The notes: a model not told the origin generated them from the letters alone. 64,000 nt of DNA from Desertivirga xinjiangensis (GCF_024436435.1 NZ_JAFMZP010000003.1:310001-374000); one strand, 5' to 3'; shown: positions 35,687-45,817, counted from the first letter of the stretch. Program-made: numbers and translations.

Positions 35687-37301
35687 TTATTTTTTCCTCC
35701 AGATCCCAGTTAGCTCGTAATGTTATTTCAGTAGGGCTATTCCAGATTTGTTCTGGTTGCTTCTTTTCTTTAACGCTACCCGTATCCCATATTCCGTTCT
35801 TGTTTTCATCATACGTAATTCTGATGGAGTATTTTCCTACTGAATACATGGTATAGTTTATCGTCCTGTTAGTGTTTATGATAGTTTTGGTAATTGGCTG
35901 ATCACTTGCATTGAGTAGTTCTATCAGATAGGCCTTAGAAGTATCGGGAACAGTGAAATGGACGTTCAGATTGCCATAATTCTCCTCATCATCTCTTGTG
36001 ATCGCCTTTTTGAATTGTTTGTTCAAGCCGCCGTATGTGCCTTTAACTGCGTTGTCTGCGATAGTTAGGTCATACGACTTTTCATTTCTCCAGGAGTATT
36101 TTAATCGATATTTTCTTGTTGACACTGAATCCCGTTCGAATCTGAATCCTCTAACCGGAACTGAGTCTTGTAGTAAGGTTACTAGTTTTGTATCAATAGT
36201 GCTTATAGGTGCAGAGAAGCTTAAAACGACGTCTGTGCCAGGCTTTACTCTTCCTGTTGGGATATTATCTTCGATACCAATGGTTTGTTTGTAATCGTCC
36301 CGTTTAGATCTTCTGATCATAGTAGTATCTAAAGGTTTTCCATTGTTTAGAATAGCTACTTTAATGGAGTCAAATGTTAGATCTTTCGTCCAAAGCAGTG
36401 CTGTATCGCCATTTCTGCTAAACTCAACTATCTTTTCGTTGTTTAATTCTGCCGGACTTAATATCTGCAGCGAGGGCGTTTCTAGTTTTTGGTTAAATGT
36501 GTATATGATTCTGCCGGTATTCTCTATTTTTCTGTCTAGTAATCGGAAAACGGTAGGTTCTTCTTTGAAGAGATGCAGCTTAATTCCGGATGTATCTTTT
36601 CGCAGTATTACAGGGTTTTCGATAAAAGCGACTTCGTCGTTTGGAGAGTTGTAAATTTTATCACCTCCGTCTTTCTCATAAACTGCATAGATCCGGTAGG
36701 TATTCTCCTTCAGATATTGCAACTTGAAGTTTCCTGAAGAGTCAGTAGTGGTAAATATATGGGCCTTCTTCTTACCGAATAGTGTGTCCTGATTCGCAGG
36801 TAGCAAGAATACCGTAGCGTCAAGTTGAGGTGCTTTTGTGATCGCATTTGTCACTGTGCCCGTGATAGAAAGCGAGTCAATTTTACTGCCTGTGGAAAAT
36901 ACGTATGAATAGTTTTTGAGTATGTTTCCCTCGTTGTAATCCACTATTCCATTGCCGAAATTAATTGTATAGGTGGTATTCTTCTCCAACGTATCCTGAA
37001 ATCTAATGTGGAGGTATTTTTTTTTAATCTTATATTCAGGTTGCTTATCTACGTCGGGAGACAAGCTAATTTCCTTCGCTGTATTGCTCAGCTTAAAGTA
37101 TTCATTGAGCTGAATACTTATTTCCGGCGAATTAAAATTTAATGTAAAATTCTTGGGTGATTCCGATAATACCTTCGGTGGCTCCGTATCCTTAGGTCCC
37201 CCGGTGGGTTGCTGAATGCTTGCACAGCCAAAAAACATCGCTAACAGGATAATTGATATTAGAAAATTTACGCTAAAGTATCGTTTTAAATTTGAGGGCA
37301 T
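35664..37301 (-). CDS. Lipoprotein with SbsA-type Ig-like domain
   Basis: A 545-residue lipoprotein: leader and lipobox (FFGC, Cys about 26), then an SbsA-like Ig-like domain (about 38-140, PPKVLSESPKNFTLNFNSPE, YTINFGNGIVDYNEGN), a carboxypeptidase-like beta-sandwich (about 150-235, SLSITGTVTNAITKAP, TTDSSGNFKLQYLKENTYR) and further beta-rich domains to the end. This architecture is very common in Bacteroidota, one copy per genome near housekeeping genes, with unknown function. Its 3' end overlaps the convergent carbonic-anhydrase-like gene by 23 bases. Confidence 0.88.
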   Translation of the reverse strand: MPSNLKRYFSVNFLISIILLAMFFGCASIQQPTGGPKDTEPPKVLSESPKNFTLNFNSPEISIQLNEYFKLSNTAKEISLSPDVDKQPEYKIKKKYLHIRFQDTLEKNTTYTINFGNGIVDYNEGNILKNYSYVFSTGSKIDSLSITGTVTNAITKAPQLDATVFLLPANQDTLFGKKKAHIFTTTDSSGNFKLQYLKENTYRIYAVYEKDGGDKIYNSPNDEVAFIENPVILRKDTSGIKLHLFKEEPTVFRLLDRKIENTGRIIYTFNQKLETPSLQILSPAELNNEKIVEFSRNGDTALLWTKDLTFDSIKVAILNNGKPLDTTMIRRSKRDDYKQTIGIEDNIPTGRVKPGTDVVLSFSAPISTIDTKLVTLLQDSVPVRGFRFERDSVSTRKYRLKYSWRNEKSYDLTIADNAVKGTYGGLNKQFKKAITRDDEENYGNLNVHFTVPDTSKAYLIELLNASDQPITKTIINTNRTINYTMYSVGKYSIRITYDENKNGIWDTGSVKEKKQPEQIWNSPTEITLRANWDLEEKITIPPPSQ

Positions 37302-37421
37302 TTTAATGCGATTTAAGCAACTTTTACTTTTTTCGGAACCAAACCTATTCTCATTTCAAGATAGGTCGTCAGTTCTTTTTATTTTAAGTTTTTTAACTGT
37401 CTGTAAATCAAGTATTTATAA

Positions 37422-39284
37422 TTATCTTGACATGTGAACCATTAATACAGATATATCTGAAGGAGAAACTCCTGAAATACGTGAAGCCTGTCCTAAAGTC
37501 CGTGGTTTTATTTTCATCAATTTTTCTCGGGCTTCCTTAGAAAGGGAAACTAAGTGATTGTAGTTGAATTCGGGATTAATCTCCTGGTCTTCCATTTTCT
37601 TCATCTTACCAACTATTTCAAGTTCTTTCTCAAAATAGCTTTCATACTTCACTTTGATCTCTGCCTGCTGAATCGTATCCTGATTATATTTGTTTAGATA
37701 ATCCGTAAGCGCTTTACTCGCCTTCTTTAGATCTTCTAATCCAACCTGTGGCCTGGAAACTAACTGGAACATCTTTACGCTCTGAGTTAGGCGGGATGTT
37801 TTAAGTTCTTCCAATAGTGAGTTTACTTCGCCTGCATCGATGGACGTGTTTTTTAAGAAACGAACAATATCATCCGAATTACTTATTTTCTTGTTGACGA
37901 CATCAAGCCGTTCATCGCTAATTAAACCTAGCTTATGTCCGATTGGGCTGAGACGTATATCTGCATTGTCCTGACGAAGAAGTAATCTGTGTTCAGCTCT
38001 TGATGTAAACATACGGTAAGGCTCTTCAGTTCCCTTAGTAACAAGGTCGTCGATCAATACGCCTATATAAGACTCTGAGCGCTTCATGATCAATTCATGC
38101 TCATCATTGATTTTTTGATGAGCGTTTATTCCAGCGATAAAGCCTTGACTTGCGGCTTCTTCATAACCAGTTGTGCCATTGATCTGACCCGCAAAAAAGA
38201 GGTTATTAATTAGCTTTGTTTCTAATGTTAAGTCGAGCTGCGTAGGAGGGAAGAAGTCGTATTCAATCGCGTAGCCAGGTCTGAACATCTTAACACCTTC
38301 AAACCCTGGTATTAATTTTAAGGCCTTGTATTGAACATCTTCTGGCAATGACGTCGAGAAACCATTAACATAAATTTCTACCGTGTTCCAACCCTCTGGT
38401 TCTACAAAAATTTGATGCCTTTCACGTTCAGCAAAACGGTTGATCTTGTCCTCGATAGAAGGACAGTACCGTGGACCTAGACCTTTTATCCGTCCAGTAA
38501 ACATTGGTGATTTTTCAAAACCTTCTTTAAGGGTATCATGAACTTCGCTGTTGGTATACGTGATCCAGCAGCATCTTTCTTCGGTTGGGAGCTCGATATT
38601 GGTATAAGAAAATCTCCCGCCCTGAGGGTCTCCCCATTGCTCTTCCATTTTGGAATAATCCAGGCTTCTGCCATCTACACGTGGGGGGGTGCCCGTTTTC
38701 ATACGTCCGGATTCGAAGCCTAACTCTACCAATTGTTCTGTTAATCCTGTAGCTGATTTCTCCGCAGTCCTGCCTCCGCCAAACCGCTTTTCTCCAATAT
38801 GTATTAATCCATTTAAAAAGGTGCCGTTCGTCAGTACTACGGCCTCAGCTACGATTTCAATACCTAAAGATGTAATAACACCGGCGACCCGGTCACCTTT
38901 AACTACTAGGGATTTTACAGTGTCTTGCCAGAAGTCAACATTGGGTGTTCTCTCGAGCATCAAGCGCCACTCCTCAGCAAACTTCATCCTGTCGTTTTGT
39001 GCTCTTGGGCTCCACATTGCTGGTCCTTTAGAAAGGTTAAGCATTCTAAACTGGATCATAGACTTGTCAGTAACGATTCCTGAGTAGCCACCCATTGCAT
39101 CTATTTCCCGAACTATTTGACCTTTTGCCACTCCACCCATAGCTGGGTTACAACTCATTTGTGCTATGGTCGCCATGTTCATTGTTATTAATAACACGGA
39201 TGAACCAAGATTTGCAGCTGCAGCCGCGGCTTCACAGCCTGCATGACCTGCACCAACAACGATTATATCATATTTTTTAAACAT
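37422..39284 (-). CDS. mnmG: tRNA uridine 5-carboxymethylaminomethyl modification enzyme MnmG (GidA)
   Basis: A 620-residue FAD/NADH enzyme that, with MnmE, modifies the wobble uridine of certain tRNAs. FAD-binding N-terminus: [20 protein letters not shown]. Signature blocks: [74 protein letters not shown] and [19 protein letters not shown]; the C-terminal MnmE-binding helical domain closes with [15 protein letters not shown]. Two parS-like palindromes end 2 bases before its start codon, which may matter for its transcription. gidA lies near the replication origin in many bacteria. Confidence 0.97.
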   Translation of the reverse strand: MFKKYDIIVVGAGHAGCEAAAAAANLGSSVLLITMNMATIAQMSCNPAMGGVAKGQIVREIDAMGGYSGIVTDKSMIQFRMLNLSKGPAMWSPRAQNDRMKFAEEWRLMLERTPNVDFWQDTVKSLVVKGDRVAGVITSLGIEIVAEAVVLTNGTFLNGLIHIGEKRFGGGRTAEKSATGLTEQLVELGFESGRMKTGTPPRVDGRSLDYSKMEEQWGDPQGGRFSYTNIELPTEERCCWITYTNSEVHDTLKEGFEKSPMFTGRIKGLGPRYCPSIEDKINRFAERERHQIFVEPEGWNTVEIYVNGFSTSLPEDVQYKALKLIPGFEGVKMFRPGYAIEYDFFPPTQLDLTLETKLINNLFFAGQINGTTGYEEAASQGFIAGINAHQKINDEHELIMKRSESYIGVLIDDLVTKGTEEPYRMFTSRAEHRLLLRQDNADIRLSPIGHKLGLISDERLDVVNKKISNSDDIVRFLKNTSIDAGEVNSLLEELKTSRLTQSVKMFQLVSRPQVGLEDLKKASKALTDYLNKYNQDTIQQAEIKVKYESYFEKELEIVGKMKKMEDQEINPEFNYNHLVSLSKEAREKLMKIKPRTLGQASRISGVSPSDISVLMVHMSR

Positions 39285-39286
39285 TA

Positions 39287-39302
39287 TGTTCCACGTGGAA
39301 CT
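39287..39302. other. parS-like site 1 (centromere of the ParABS system)
   Basis: TGTTCCACGTGGAACT: the 14-base core GTTCCACGTGGAAC is a perfect palindrome matching the ParB-binding parS consensus TGTTnCACGTGnAACA, 2 bases upstream of the mnmG start. Confidence 0.75.
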
Positions 39303-39336
39303 TTAAAAGTGTTCCACGTGGAACACTTTTAAAGTT
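39299..39336. repeat. 38-base perfect palindrome centred on parS site 2
   Basis: The arms begin AACTTTAAAAGTGTTCCAC on the left and mirror exactly on the right, so parS site 2 is embedded in a much longer perfect inverted repeat. In the ABC-F transcript it would fold as a 19-base-pair hairpin and could also stop or stabilise that message. Confidence 0.8.
39310..39325. other. parS-like site 2
   Basis: TGTTCCACGTGGAACA is a complete 16-base match to the parS consensus, 23 bases from site 1 (start to start). It is the binding site expected for chromosomal ParB. Confidence 0.82.
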
Positions 39337-39339
39337 GTA

Positions 39340-41205
39340 TTAATATTCTTTTAATTCTAGAAGCTCCATCCACCTAATGGTGTAATTTTCTAAAGCTGCT
39401 TTATTTATTTCTATCTCTTTAGAGATTTCAGAAAGCTGAATATGGTCGCTAATTCCTGAATTTAGTCTCTGAGATAGTTCTTCTATCTTCTCTTCAATTT
39501 CAGGAATCCGTGCTTCTAAGTTCTCTAGTTCGCGCTCTTCTTTAAAACTAAGCTTGGATTTTTTCGCTGAATTCTCTTCTTTTATTTCAATCTTTTTACC
39601 AGGTGTTTTTAAGTTAGCAACTTCCTCTTCTTTTTCAAGTCGGTAATCAGTATAATTTCCATTATATATCCTTACTTTGGTATTTCCTTCTAGGATAAAA
39701 AGCTGGGTAGTTAATTTATCCATAAGGTATCTGTCGTGTGATACCAAAATCAGAACCCCTGAGTATTTTTCCAGAAAGTCTTCCAGTACGTTAAGGGTAT
39801 CGATGTCCAGGTCGTTCGTTGGTTCATCAAGAATAAGATAATTCGGATTCTTCATCAGCACCCTCATTAATTGCAGGCGTTTTCTTTCTCCACCACTAAG
39901 GTTACTTACAAACGTATGTTGTTTAGCAGGTGGGAAGAGAAAATGCGTAAGTAACTGTGATGCGGTAAGTGTTTTTCCATCAGCCATTGTTATGTATTCG
40001 GCTACATTTTTTACAACGTCTATAACACGCTCATTTTCCTGAATATCTAATCCTGACTGTTTGTAATACCCAAATTTCGTCGTTTCACCAAATTGCACAG
40101 CGCCTTCCTTTGGTTGAACCTCACCTGAAAGTATGTTTAGTAGGGTAGATTTACCACTGCCGTTTTTTCCGGCCACCCCAATTCGATCACCTTTTTTAAA
40201 CGTATAGCTGAAGTCTTCGATGATCACTTTTTCGCCGAAGGACTGACTAACGTGCTCAAGCTCGAGGATTTTGTTTCCTTGCCGGGATACCTTAGTGCTT
40301 AATTCTATTTTCTGGTTTTGATTGATTCCTTTAGTTTTACTCTCAAGATCATAAAAGGCGTCGATCCTGGATTTTGATTTTGTGCTTCTCGCTTTTGGCA
40401 TTCTGCGCATCCATTCAAGCTCCTTTTTAAGTAAGTTTCTGTTTTTTTGAAGGCTTGAAGCCTCTATTTCCTCTCGCTCACTTTTCTTTTCCAGGAAATA
40501 ACTGTATTTGCCTTGGTAGGAGTAGAGTTTTTTATTCTCCAGCTCAATGATATGATTGCAAACATTGTCAAGGAAGTACCTGTCGTGAGTTACCATAACG
40601 AGTGTCTTTTGACCAGTGGTGAGGAAACTTTCAAGCCATTCGATCATTTCAATATCAAGATGATTCGTAGGCTCATCAAGAACAAATACCTCTGGATTAT
40701 CGATCAACAGTTTCGCCAGCGCTAAACGTTTTTTTTGTCCTCCGGATAAACTTTTTATTTCCCTATCAGGATCGTGAATTGATAACCTTTGAAGGATAGT
40801 TTTTATTTCATGTTCATATTCCCAGGCGTTTAGCTCACTTAATTCGTTAATCAGGTTGCTTAGTTCAAGATCGTCCGGGTTATCTGTTGCGATAAGATGC
40901 TCATACTGCCTGATTAATTGTTGTTGCTTATTGTCGAGGCTGTAGATGTAATCAGCTATGGTTCTTTGGCCACCAAAATCGGGGTCCTGTTCTAAGTATC
41001 CTACGCTCAATCCTTTTTCTTTAACTACTTTACCCTCAGTAGGTATTAAGCGTTCGCAAAGGATTTTCATTAATGTAGATTTACCTGATCCATTAACGCC
41101 CACTAATGCTACCCTTTGACCTTTTGCAATGCCGAATGTAATATCTCTGAATAGCCAGGTATCATTAAATGAATGGCCTAATTGTTCTCCTGATAAAATG
41201 CTCAT
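39340..41205 (-). CDS. ABC-F family ATPase (Uup-like)
   Basis: A 621-residue soluble protein with two ATP-binding cassettes and no membrane domain. Cassette 1 has Walker A GVNGSGKST, signature LSGGQKKRLALAKLL and Walker B VFVLDEPTNHLD. Cassette 2 has GKNGSGKST, LSGGERKRLQLMRVL and YLILDEPTNDLD. A linker and a C-terminal coiled coil (about 540-621, ELENLEARIPEIEEKIEELS) resemble Uup. ABC-F proteins act on the ribosome, rescuing stalled translation or giving antibiotic protection; Uup also affects DNA. A minus-strand -7 box lies at 41325-41332, and the parS palindrome separates it from mnmG. Confidence 0.93.
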   Translation of the reverse strand: MSILSGEQLGHSFNDTWLFRDITFGIAKGQRVALVGVNGSGKSTLMKILCERLIPTEGKVVKEKGLSVGYLEQDPDFGGQRTIADYIYSLDNKQQQLIRQYEHLIATDNPDDLELSNLINELSELNAWEYEHEIKTILQRLSIHDPDREIKSLSGGQKKRLALAKLLIDNPEVFVLDEPTNHLDIEMIEWLESFLTTGQKTLVMVTHDRYFLDNVCNHIIELENKKLYSYQGKYSYFLEKKSEREEIEASSLQKNRNLLKKELEWMRRMPKARSTKSKSRIDAFYDLESKTKGINQNQKIELSTKVSRQGNKILELEHVSQSFGEKVIIEDFSYTFKKGDRIGVAGKNGSGKSTLLNILSGEVQPKEGAVQFGETTKFGYYKQSGLDIQENERVIDVVKNVAEYITMADGKTLTASQLLTHFLFPPAKQHTFVSNLSGGERKRLQLMRVLMKNPNYLILDEPTNDLDIDTLNVLEDFLEKYSGVLILVSHDRYLMDKLTTQLFILEGNTKVRIYNGNYTDYRLEKEEEVANLKTPGKKIEIKEENSAKKSKLSFKEERELENLEARIPEIEEKIEELSQRLNSGISDHIQLSEISKEIEINKAALENYTIRWMELLELKEY

Positions 41206-41324
41206 GATATATTTAATACCAATAGTAATATCAAACCACTATTGATTGTGTTTGCTTGAGGTATACGTTAAGTTGCCGCCACGATGTTAAAAGGTTTAGG
41301 AGCGCATACCTCACTCATTATCGG

Positions 41325-41332
41325 CAAAAATA
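41325..41332 (-). promoter_or_regulatory. Candidate -7 box of the ABC-F gene
   Basis: The minus strand reads TATTTTTG (TAnnTTTG), about 120 bases upstream of the ATG at 41205. The rest of 41206-41438 shows no gene. Confidence 0.4.
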
Positions 41333-41417
41333 CGGAAATAATAGTTCCAATAAGCTATTTGGTGTTGAAACATTTATTTAATGATAAACGAATGAATATC
41401 AGGGACTGCGTCTGTTA

Positions 41418-41440
41418 AATCAGAGATCAACTCTCTGATT
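41418..41440 (-). terminator. Hairpin at the end of the ybeY operon
   Basis: AATCAGAG and CTCTGATT pair around a 7-base loop, overlapping the ybeY stop. On the minus strand a short T-containing tail (TAACAG) follows, so it is a modest terminator. Confidence 0.45.
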
Positions 41441-41873
41441 AGTTGCTGAAACTCCTGCGTTCCAAATGAAAGTTTTCCTTAGAGGTCATAAGGGCCTTCT
41501 CGGCCTTCTTTTTGTCCTTGTAACCTAAAAGGTGAAGTGTTCCATGAATAATAACGCGGTGAAGTTCATCAACTACAGATGCTTTATATTCAGCGGCGTT
41601 TTCACAAACACGTTCATAACTTATAAATATGTCTCCTGTAAGATGCCTGTCCTGTTGGGAATTATCAAAGGTGATAATGTCAGTGAAAGTATCGTGGTTT
41701 AGATACTGCCGGTTTAAATCTAGGAGGTAGAGATCAGAACAAAAAATAAAATTAAGCTCGTTCAGCGTGTATCCTTCAATATGGATAGTTTCCTTAATCC
41801 ATGATCTCAGCTTAATTTTATTTTTTAGTTGTAAAGAAACGTCTTCATTAAAAAAATTAATAGTACCAGCCAT
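41439..41873 (-). CDS. ybeY: Endoribonuclease YbeY
   Basis: A 144-residue zinc endoribonuclease needed for 16S rRNA 3'-end maturation and ribosome quality control. The zinc motif is HRVIIHGTLHLLGYKDKKKA, the Bacteroidota form of HGxLHLxGYxH in which the last His is replaced by Lys-Asp; the lower half of the protein (LNRQYLNHDTFTDIITF) is also typical. It overlaps the preceding ATPase gene by one base (TAATG), so translation is coupled. Confidence 0.93.
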   Translation of the reverse strand: MAGTINFFNEDVSLQLKNKIKLRSWIKETIHIEGYTLNELNFIFCSDLYLLDLNRQYLNHDTFTDIITFDNSQQDRHLTGDIFISYERVCENAAEYKASVVDELHRVIIHGTLHLLGYKDKKKAEKALMTSKENFHLERRSFSN

Positions 41874-42307
41874 TAAAATTTAAAATGGAGTTCAACTTCG
41901 TTCCCTTTAAGATTAAAGATGCATTGGTCTGCAAGCTGTTTAATGATGAATACACCACGTCCGGTTAAATTTTCCAGATTCTCAGGCGCAGTAGGATCTG
42001 GTAACCTGTTATAGTCGAATCCCTCGCCTTCATCCGCGATGGTGAACTGCATGCGTTTTCCATTCTGTACTTCGAGGTTTATATAGACTTTTTTGGTTTC
42101 GTCCTGCCTGTTGCCATGAATTATTGCGTTTATTGTAGCTTCACTCAAACAAGTCAGCACATTAGCATAGGTATCATCACCTAAATTATATTCATCCTTT
42201 AACTTGTCAACAAAGCTCTCAACCGTAGTTATGCTTTCAATCTTCGATGGCAATTGCAAGGTATATAGAACAGCGTCGTCTGAAATTCCTACCCGGTTTG
42301 TTGTCAT
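41873..42307 (-). CDS. ATP-binding anti-sigma-like kinase domain protein (RsbW/HATPase_c_2)
   Basis: A 144-residue GHKL ATPase of the RsbW/SpoIIAB type. The N box is NVLTCLSEATINAIIHGNR, the G1 box is FTIADEGEGFDYNRLPDPTA and the G2 region is LTGRGVFIIKQLAD. Such proteins bind partner sigma or anti-anti-sigma proteins by phosphorylation switching. It is translationally coupled to ybeY and 3 bases downstream of the large DUF4175 gene. No partner STAS protein or sigma factor is in the immediate neighbourhood, so its target is unknown. Confidence 0.88.
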   Translation of the reverse strand: MTTNRVGISDDAVLYTLQLPSKIESITTVESFVDKLKDEYNLGDDTYANVLTCLSEATINAIIHGNRQDETKKVYINLEVQNGKRMQFTIADEGEGFDYNRLPDPTAPENLENLTGRGVFIIKQLADQCIFNLKGNEVELHFKF

Positions 42308-42310
42308 ATA

Positions 42311-45300
42311 TTAATTAGTATTTAAAATCCTAAAATAATCGCCTACTTTCATTTTATAAAATGAATTCAATGAAGGCGGTACAGTCTTTAACAATTCTAT
42401 TTCACTTTGTTTGAGTTTTTTAAACTCATCTAATACAATTTTATTTTTTGCTGACTGATCTTTACCCTGCTTGCTCTCTCGTTTTGTATCAAGTTCCCGT
42501 TCACGTTCAGATTTTTCAGCTTCCAGCAGTCTCGTTAAGATCTCCTGTTGTCTTATTAATGTCTCCTGCCGAATTGTTTTGTTTACGAGATCAGTCTCAC
42601 TTTGTTCCATTTCTTTCGAAACTTTGTCGAGATTCCCTAACTCGCCTTTGCCATTTTTGTTCAAATCCCTGTTAATTTCCTGCAGAGACTGCCTTATTAA
42701 TTGTTGTTCACGAGCCATTCGCGCCATTTGTTCGCTCATCTGGCTTTCTTTGCCCTGGCCCTTATTTTGATTCCCGCTTTGCATTTGCTGCCGGGCATTC
42801 TGCATATTCTTATTTAACTCTTCCTGCATTTGACTCAGTTGAGAAAGACTTTTTTGTTTACCTTTTCCTTTTTGCTGAGAATTTTGCATTTTCTGCAAGG
42901 CTTCCTGAACTTCGCTCAACATTAGGGCCAAATTATTAATCGATGTCATGGCATATTGCTGATTTCTATTGGCTTCAGCCGTCCTTCGTTCAGCCAGGTT
43001 GTTCAATGCATTCTCGATGTTCTGATTTATGTCTTGTATCTCTTTATTAACTACTGATTCTATTTGCGGCACCTTCTTGCTCAGTGCATATAGACTATCT
43101 TGTACTAGTTTTAAATTGTCTTTTATGCTTTTTTGTTTTTGTGTAAGCCTAATATAATTAGGATCGTTCGAAGACGTACTCCGAAATGTCTGCATTACAT
43201 TTTCCTGATCAAAAGAAGTGTTTAATAGATTGTCCAATATTTGTCTTAGACTTTGCATATTAATCTGATTCTCTTGCTGTTCGCTTTTATCTTGCATTTG
43301 ATCGAGCTTGTCCGACAACTCTTTCATTTCGGAGGCAGCTTGCTGCTGTTTTTCGGCAGCCCTCTTGCTATTTTTGTTTTCAAGGTTTTCTTCACTTTTA
43401 TTAAGAAGATCCTCTATTTGTTTCTGCTCCTCTCCTGGGAGCTCAAAATTGTTCTTTTCAAGTGCTGCTGCTTTTTCTTCGAGCCCCTTAAGATCAGTCT
43501 TTAGCTTGTCGAAAGCCTTATTTATATCTTCCTGTTGTTTTTTTAGCTCCTCAAAACTTGCCTTATTCTGTTTAGTTTGTTCTTTTAGTTGATTTTGTTT
43601 CTCCGCTAATTTATCCAAATTTTTAACAGCTTCATCTAATTTCTGATCAAACTCTAACTGCTTATATAACTCCAATATTCTGTCAAGTTCCTTATGCAAG
43701 TCCTTATTGTCTTTTTGCATATTGGAGAGTTCCTGTTGAGTTTGACTTTTATTATTCTGGTCGAGCAATTTTTCAATTTTCTTTAAGATATCTTTAGTCT
43801 TCTCATCCAAAACGTTATTAAACAGATCCTCGATTTCTCTTTGCTTCTGAAGGAGCTTTTCATCTGAGCGGTTCAGGTCTTTCCGGTCAAGTAAATTCTT
43901 ACTATTCTCTTGTTGAATCTCTTGTACCAGTTGTTCCAGCTGTTTTTGTTTATCAAGCAATTGTTCTATTTGTTTCTTTTCCTCAAAGTTTAGATCCCTT
44001 TTATTTAACAACTGCTGATTAAGGCGCTTCGTTTCCCGCTCTATCTCCGCTGTCATTTTGATAGCTTCCTGCATTTTGTTTTGCACTTGCGTTGATGACT
44101 GTTCAACTTTTTGCACCATCTCATCTACTGTGGGAAACTTATAAACTTTTAGCGGAGACCGTGAAACCTTTGGACCATTCACACCATCATTGTCGTAGAT
44201 CTCGAAATAATATTCGATCTGCTGCCCAGGACTTATTTGTATTCTACTTACGTCTAATGTGTGAAAAAAATTACAGCTTAAATTATTTTTTTTATCCATA
44301 GGAAGTTCCTTTGTGAATGCTTTCGCAGTACCGGTGCCTCCAGTAGTCCTATACTTAAATCTAAGGGCTGTGAATCCATGGTCATCACTAGCCTGTCCAA
44401 AAAAGTAAAGGGTCTTGTGGTTTACAGGATCAGGGCGCTCGGAAATCAGAATTGAGGGGTGCAGGTCGGGTATAATATTTATATGATATAAAACAGGATC
44501 ACTTAGTCGCGTTTCTTCATTAAAAGGACTAACATAAAAGGTGGTATTTCGCATAAAGCGCTGGCTGAACCTAAATGAACCATCTTTAAGCGGTTGTAGA
44601 GACAAGATCTTTTCGGCAATTTTCATTTCAATCTGACTTGTATTCGCGGCAGTGAGCTTCCATTTCACATTCGTGCCAGCAGGTAAGCTTAAGTCGCCAG
44701 AGTTAGTGACATACTCATTTTTTTTGTTCAAATAGGCCGGATACTCGATCAGTGCTTCATATCTTATTATAGATGGCTTCTTTTGTACGTAAATAGTATA
44801 AGGTTTAGATGTATATTCATCGGCTATAAACCGTATCTGTTTGTTGCCCTGGATGTTTCTAAAGACATGATTGAAATTGATGATGGTCTCTTTATTAAGC
44901 TTATAAGTATTTAGCCCATCTTCGAGATAAATATCCTGAGGGATCTCATTTCCAATCATTTTCAGCCTAAGCTCAAAGTCATCTCCCTGGACAGCTGAAA
45001 GTCTTTTATTTAGCACGAGAAAGTCGAATGGTGCTTTCTTTTCGAATTTCCTGTCGTGCTTTAAAAGTCGTTCAGTGCTCTCGCTAAGGATACTAGGTGC
45101 TGTTGCCCCTATCAACACTATGATCACAAGGGGCAGCAGCACATATTTGAGATACTTACGGTTATCCTTAATTTTTATGGCGCTGGTGAAAGGAATCGGT
45201 TTTAGCTCAAAGATCTTTTGGTTTATGCTAGCCTCGATGAGTTCCCTGCCGAACTTGCTTTCATCGGCCAGTCTTTTTAACTGAAGAGTGTTTAAAAGTT

Positions 45301-45631
45301 TGTCTTTTACAGGGTTGAAATGACGCCCAATAATCTCAGATGCTTGTTCATGTGAAATAGTTCTGCCAAGGCGGTAATAATGCAGAATTGGGATAAAAAT
45401 CCAGTTAATGAAAATACAACCATTCAAGAGCAGAAAACTATAGAAAAGTATGGTGCGGGTTAGCTGAGAAAAATTGCCGTAAAATTCAGCTATTGCAACG
45501 ATGATGTAGCTCGCGAAAAAAGAAGCAAATAAGTATAGCACGCCCCTTACTACCTGATTAAGGTAGTATTTCCTTATAAACTCATCTATCTTATCAATGA
45601 GATAGGAATAATTGCTGGCAGATGCTTTCAT
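42311..45631 (-). CDS. DUF4175-like membrane protein with very long coiled coil
   Basis: A 1106-residue protein with two N-terminal transmembrane helices (about 20-90, GVLYLFASFFASYIIVAI, ILFYSFLLLNGCIFINWIFI) and a third near 165-185 (KYLKYVLLPLVIIVLIGA). A large extracytoplasmic beta-rich part (about 190-490) follows. The last 600 residues are a Gln/Lys/Glu-rich coiled coil (MQEAIKMTAEIERETKRLNQ, LEQLVQEIQQENSKNLLD). It matches DUF4175-type proteins of Bacteroidota, of unknown function. It is the first gene of the operon with the ATPase and ybeY. Confidence 0.8.
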   Translation of the reverse strand: MKASASNYSYLIDKIDEFIRKYYLNQVVRGVLYLFASFFASYIIVAIAEFYGNFSQLTRTILFYSFLLLNGCIFINWIFIPILHYYRLGRTISHEQASEIIGRHFNPVKDKLLNTLQLKRLADESKFGRELIEASINQKIFELKPIPFTSAIKIKDNRKYLKYVLLPLVIIVLIGATAPSILSESTERLLKHDRKFEKKAPFDFLVLNKRLSAVQGDDFELRLKMIGNEIPQDIYLEDGLNTYKLNKETIINFNHVFRNIQGNKQIRFIADEYTSKPYTIYVQKKPSIIRYEALIEYPAYLNKKNEYVTNSGDLSLPAGTNVKWKLTAANTSQIEMKIAEKILSLQPLKDGSFRFSQRFMRNTTFYVSPFNEETRLSDPVLYHINIIPDLHPSILISERPDPVNHKTLYFFGQASDDHGFTALRFKYRTTGGTGTAKAFTKELPMDKKNNLSCNFFHTLDVSRIQISPGQQIEYYFEIYDNDGVNGPKVSRSPLKVYKFPTVDEMVQKVEQSSTQVQNKMQEAIKMTAEIERETKRLNQQLLNKRDLNFEEKKQIEQLLDKQKQLEQLVQEIQQENSKNLLDRKDLNRSDEKLLQKQREIEDLFNNVLDEKTKDILKKIEKLLDQNNKSQTQQELSNMQKDNKDLHKELDRILELYKQLEFDQKLDEAVKNLDKLAEKQNQLKEQTKQNKASFEELKKQQEDINKAFDKLKTDLKGLEEKAAALEKNNFELPGEEQKQIEDLLNKSEENLENKNSKRAAEKQQQAASEMKELSDKLDQMQDKSEQQENQINMQSLRQILDNLLNTSFDQENVMQTFRSTSSNDPNYIRLTQKQKSIKDNLKLVQDSLYALSKKVPQIESVVNKEIQDINQNIENALNNLAERRTAEANRNQQYAMTSINNLALMLSEVQEALQKMQNSQQKGKGKQKSLSQLSQMQEELNKNMQNARQQMQSGNQNKGQGKESQMSEQMARMAREQQLIRQSLQEINRDLNKNGKGELGNLDKVSKEMEQSETDLVNKTIRQETLIRQQEILTRLLEAEKSERERELDTKRESKQGKDQSAKNKIVLDEFKKLKQSEIELLKTVPPSLNSFYKMKVGDYFRILNTN

Positions 45632-45817
45632 ATTAACCGGTTAGGGCATATGAAATTAACGAAATTTTGTTACAAAAGGTACAGGCTGAGCTTTTTTGTG
45701 AAGTCAAATTGTTTTTTTAAGGGCTACAAAGAACCTTCAACGTACTTTCATCCTCCCTATGTGAGCTTCCCTCAGGAAGTTTAATTGCTCATAAAGTGCC
45801 TTATAAGCATTTAACAA

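Noticed and set aside
42448-43592. Long open frames on the + strand opposite the DUF4175 gene
   Set aside because: They are antisense shadows of a Lys/Glu/Gln-rich coiled coil and have Leu/Phe/Ser-rich nonsense composition.
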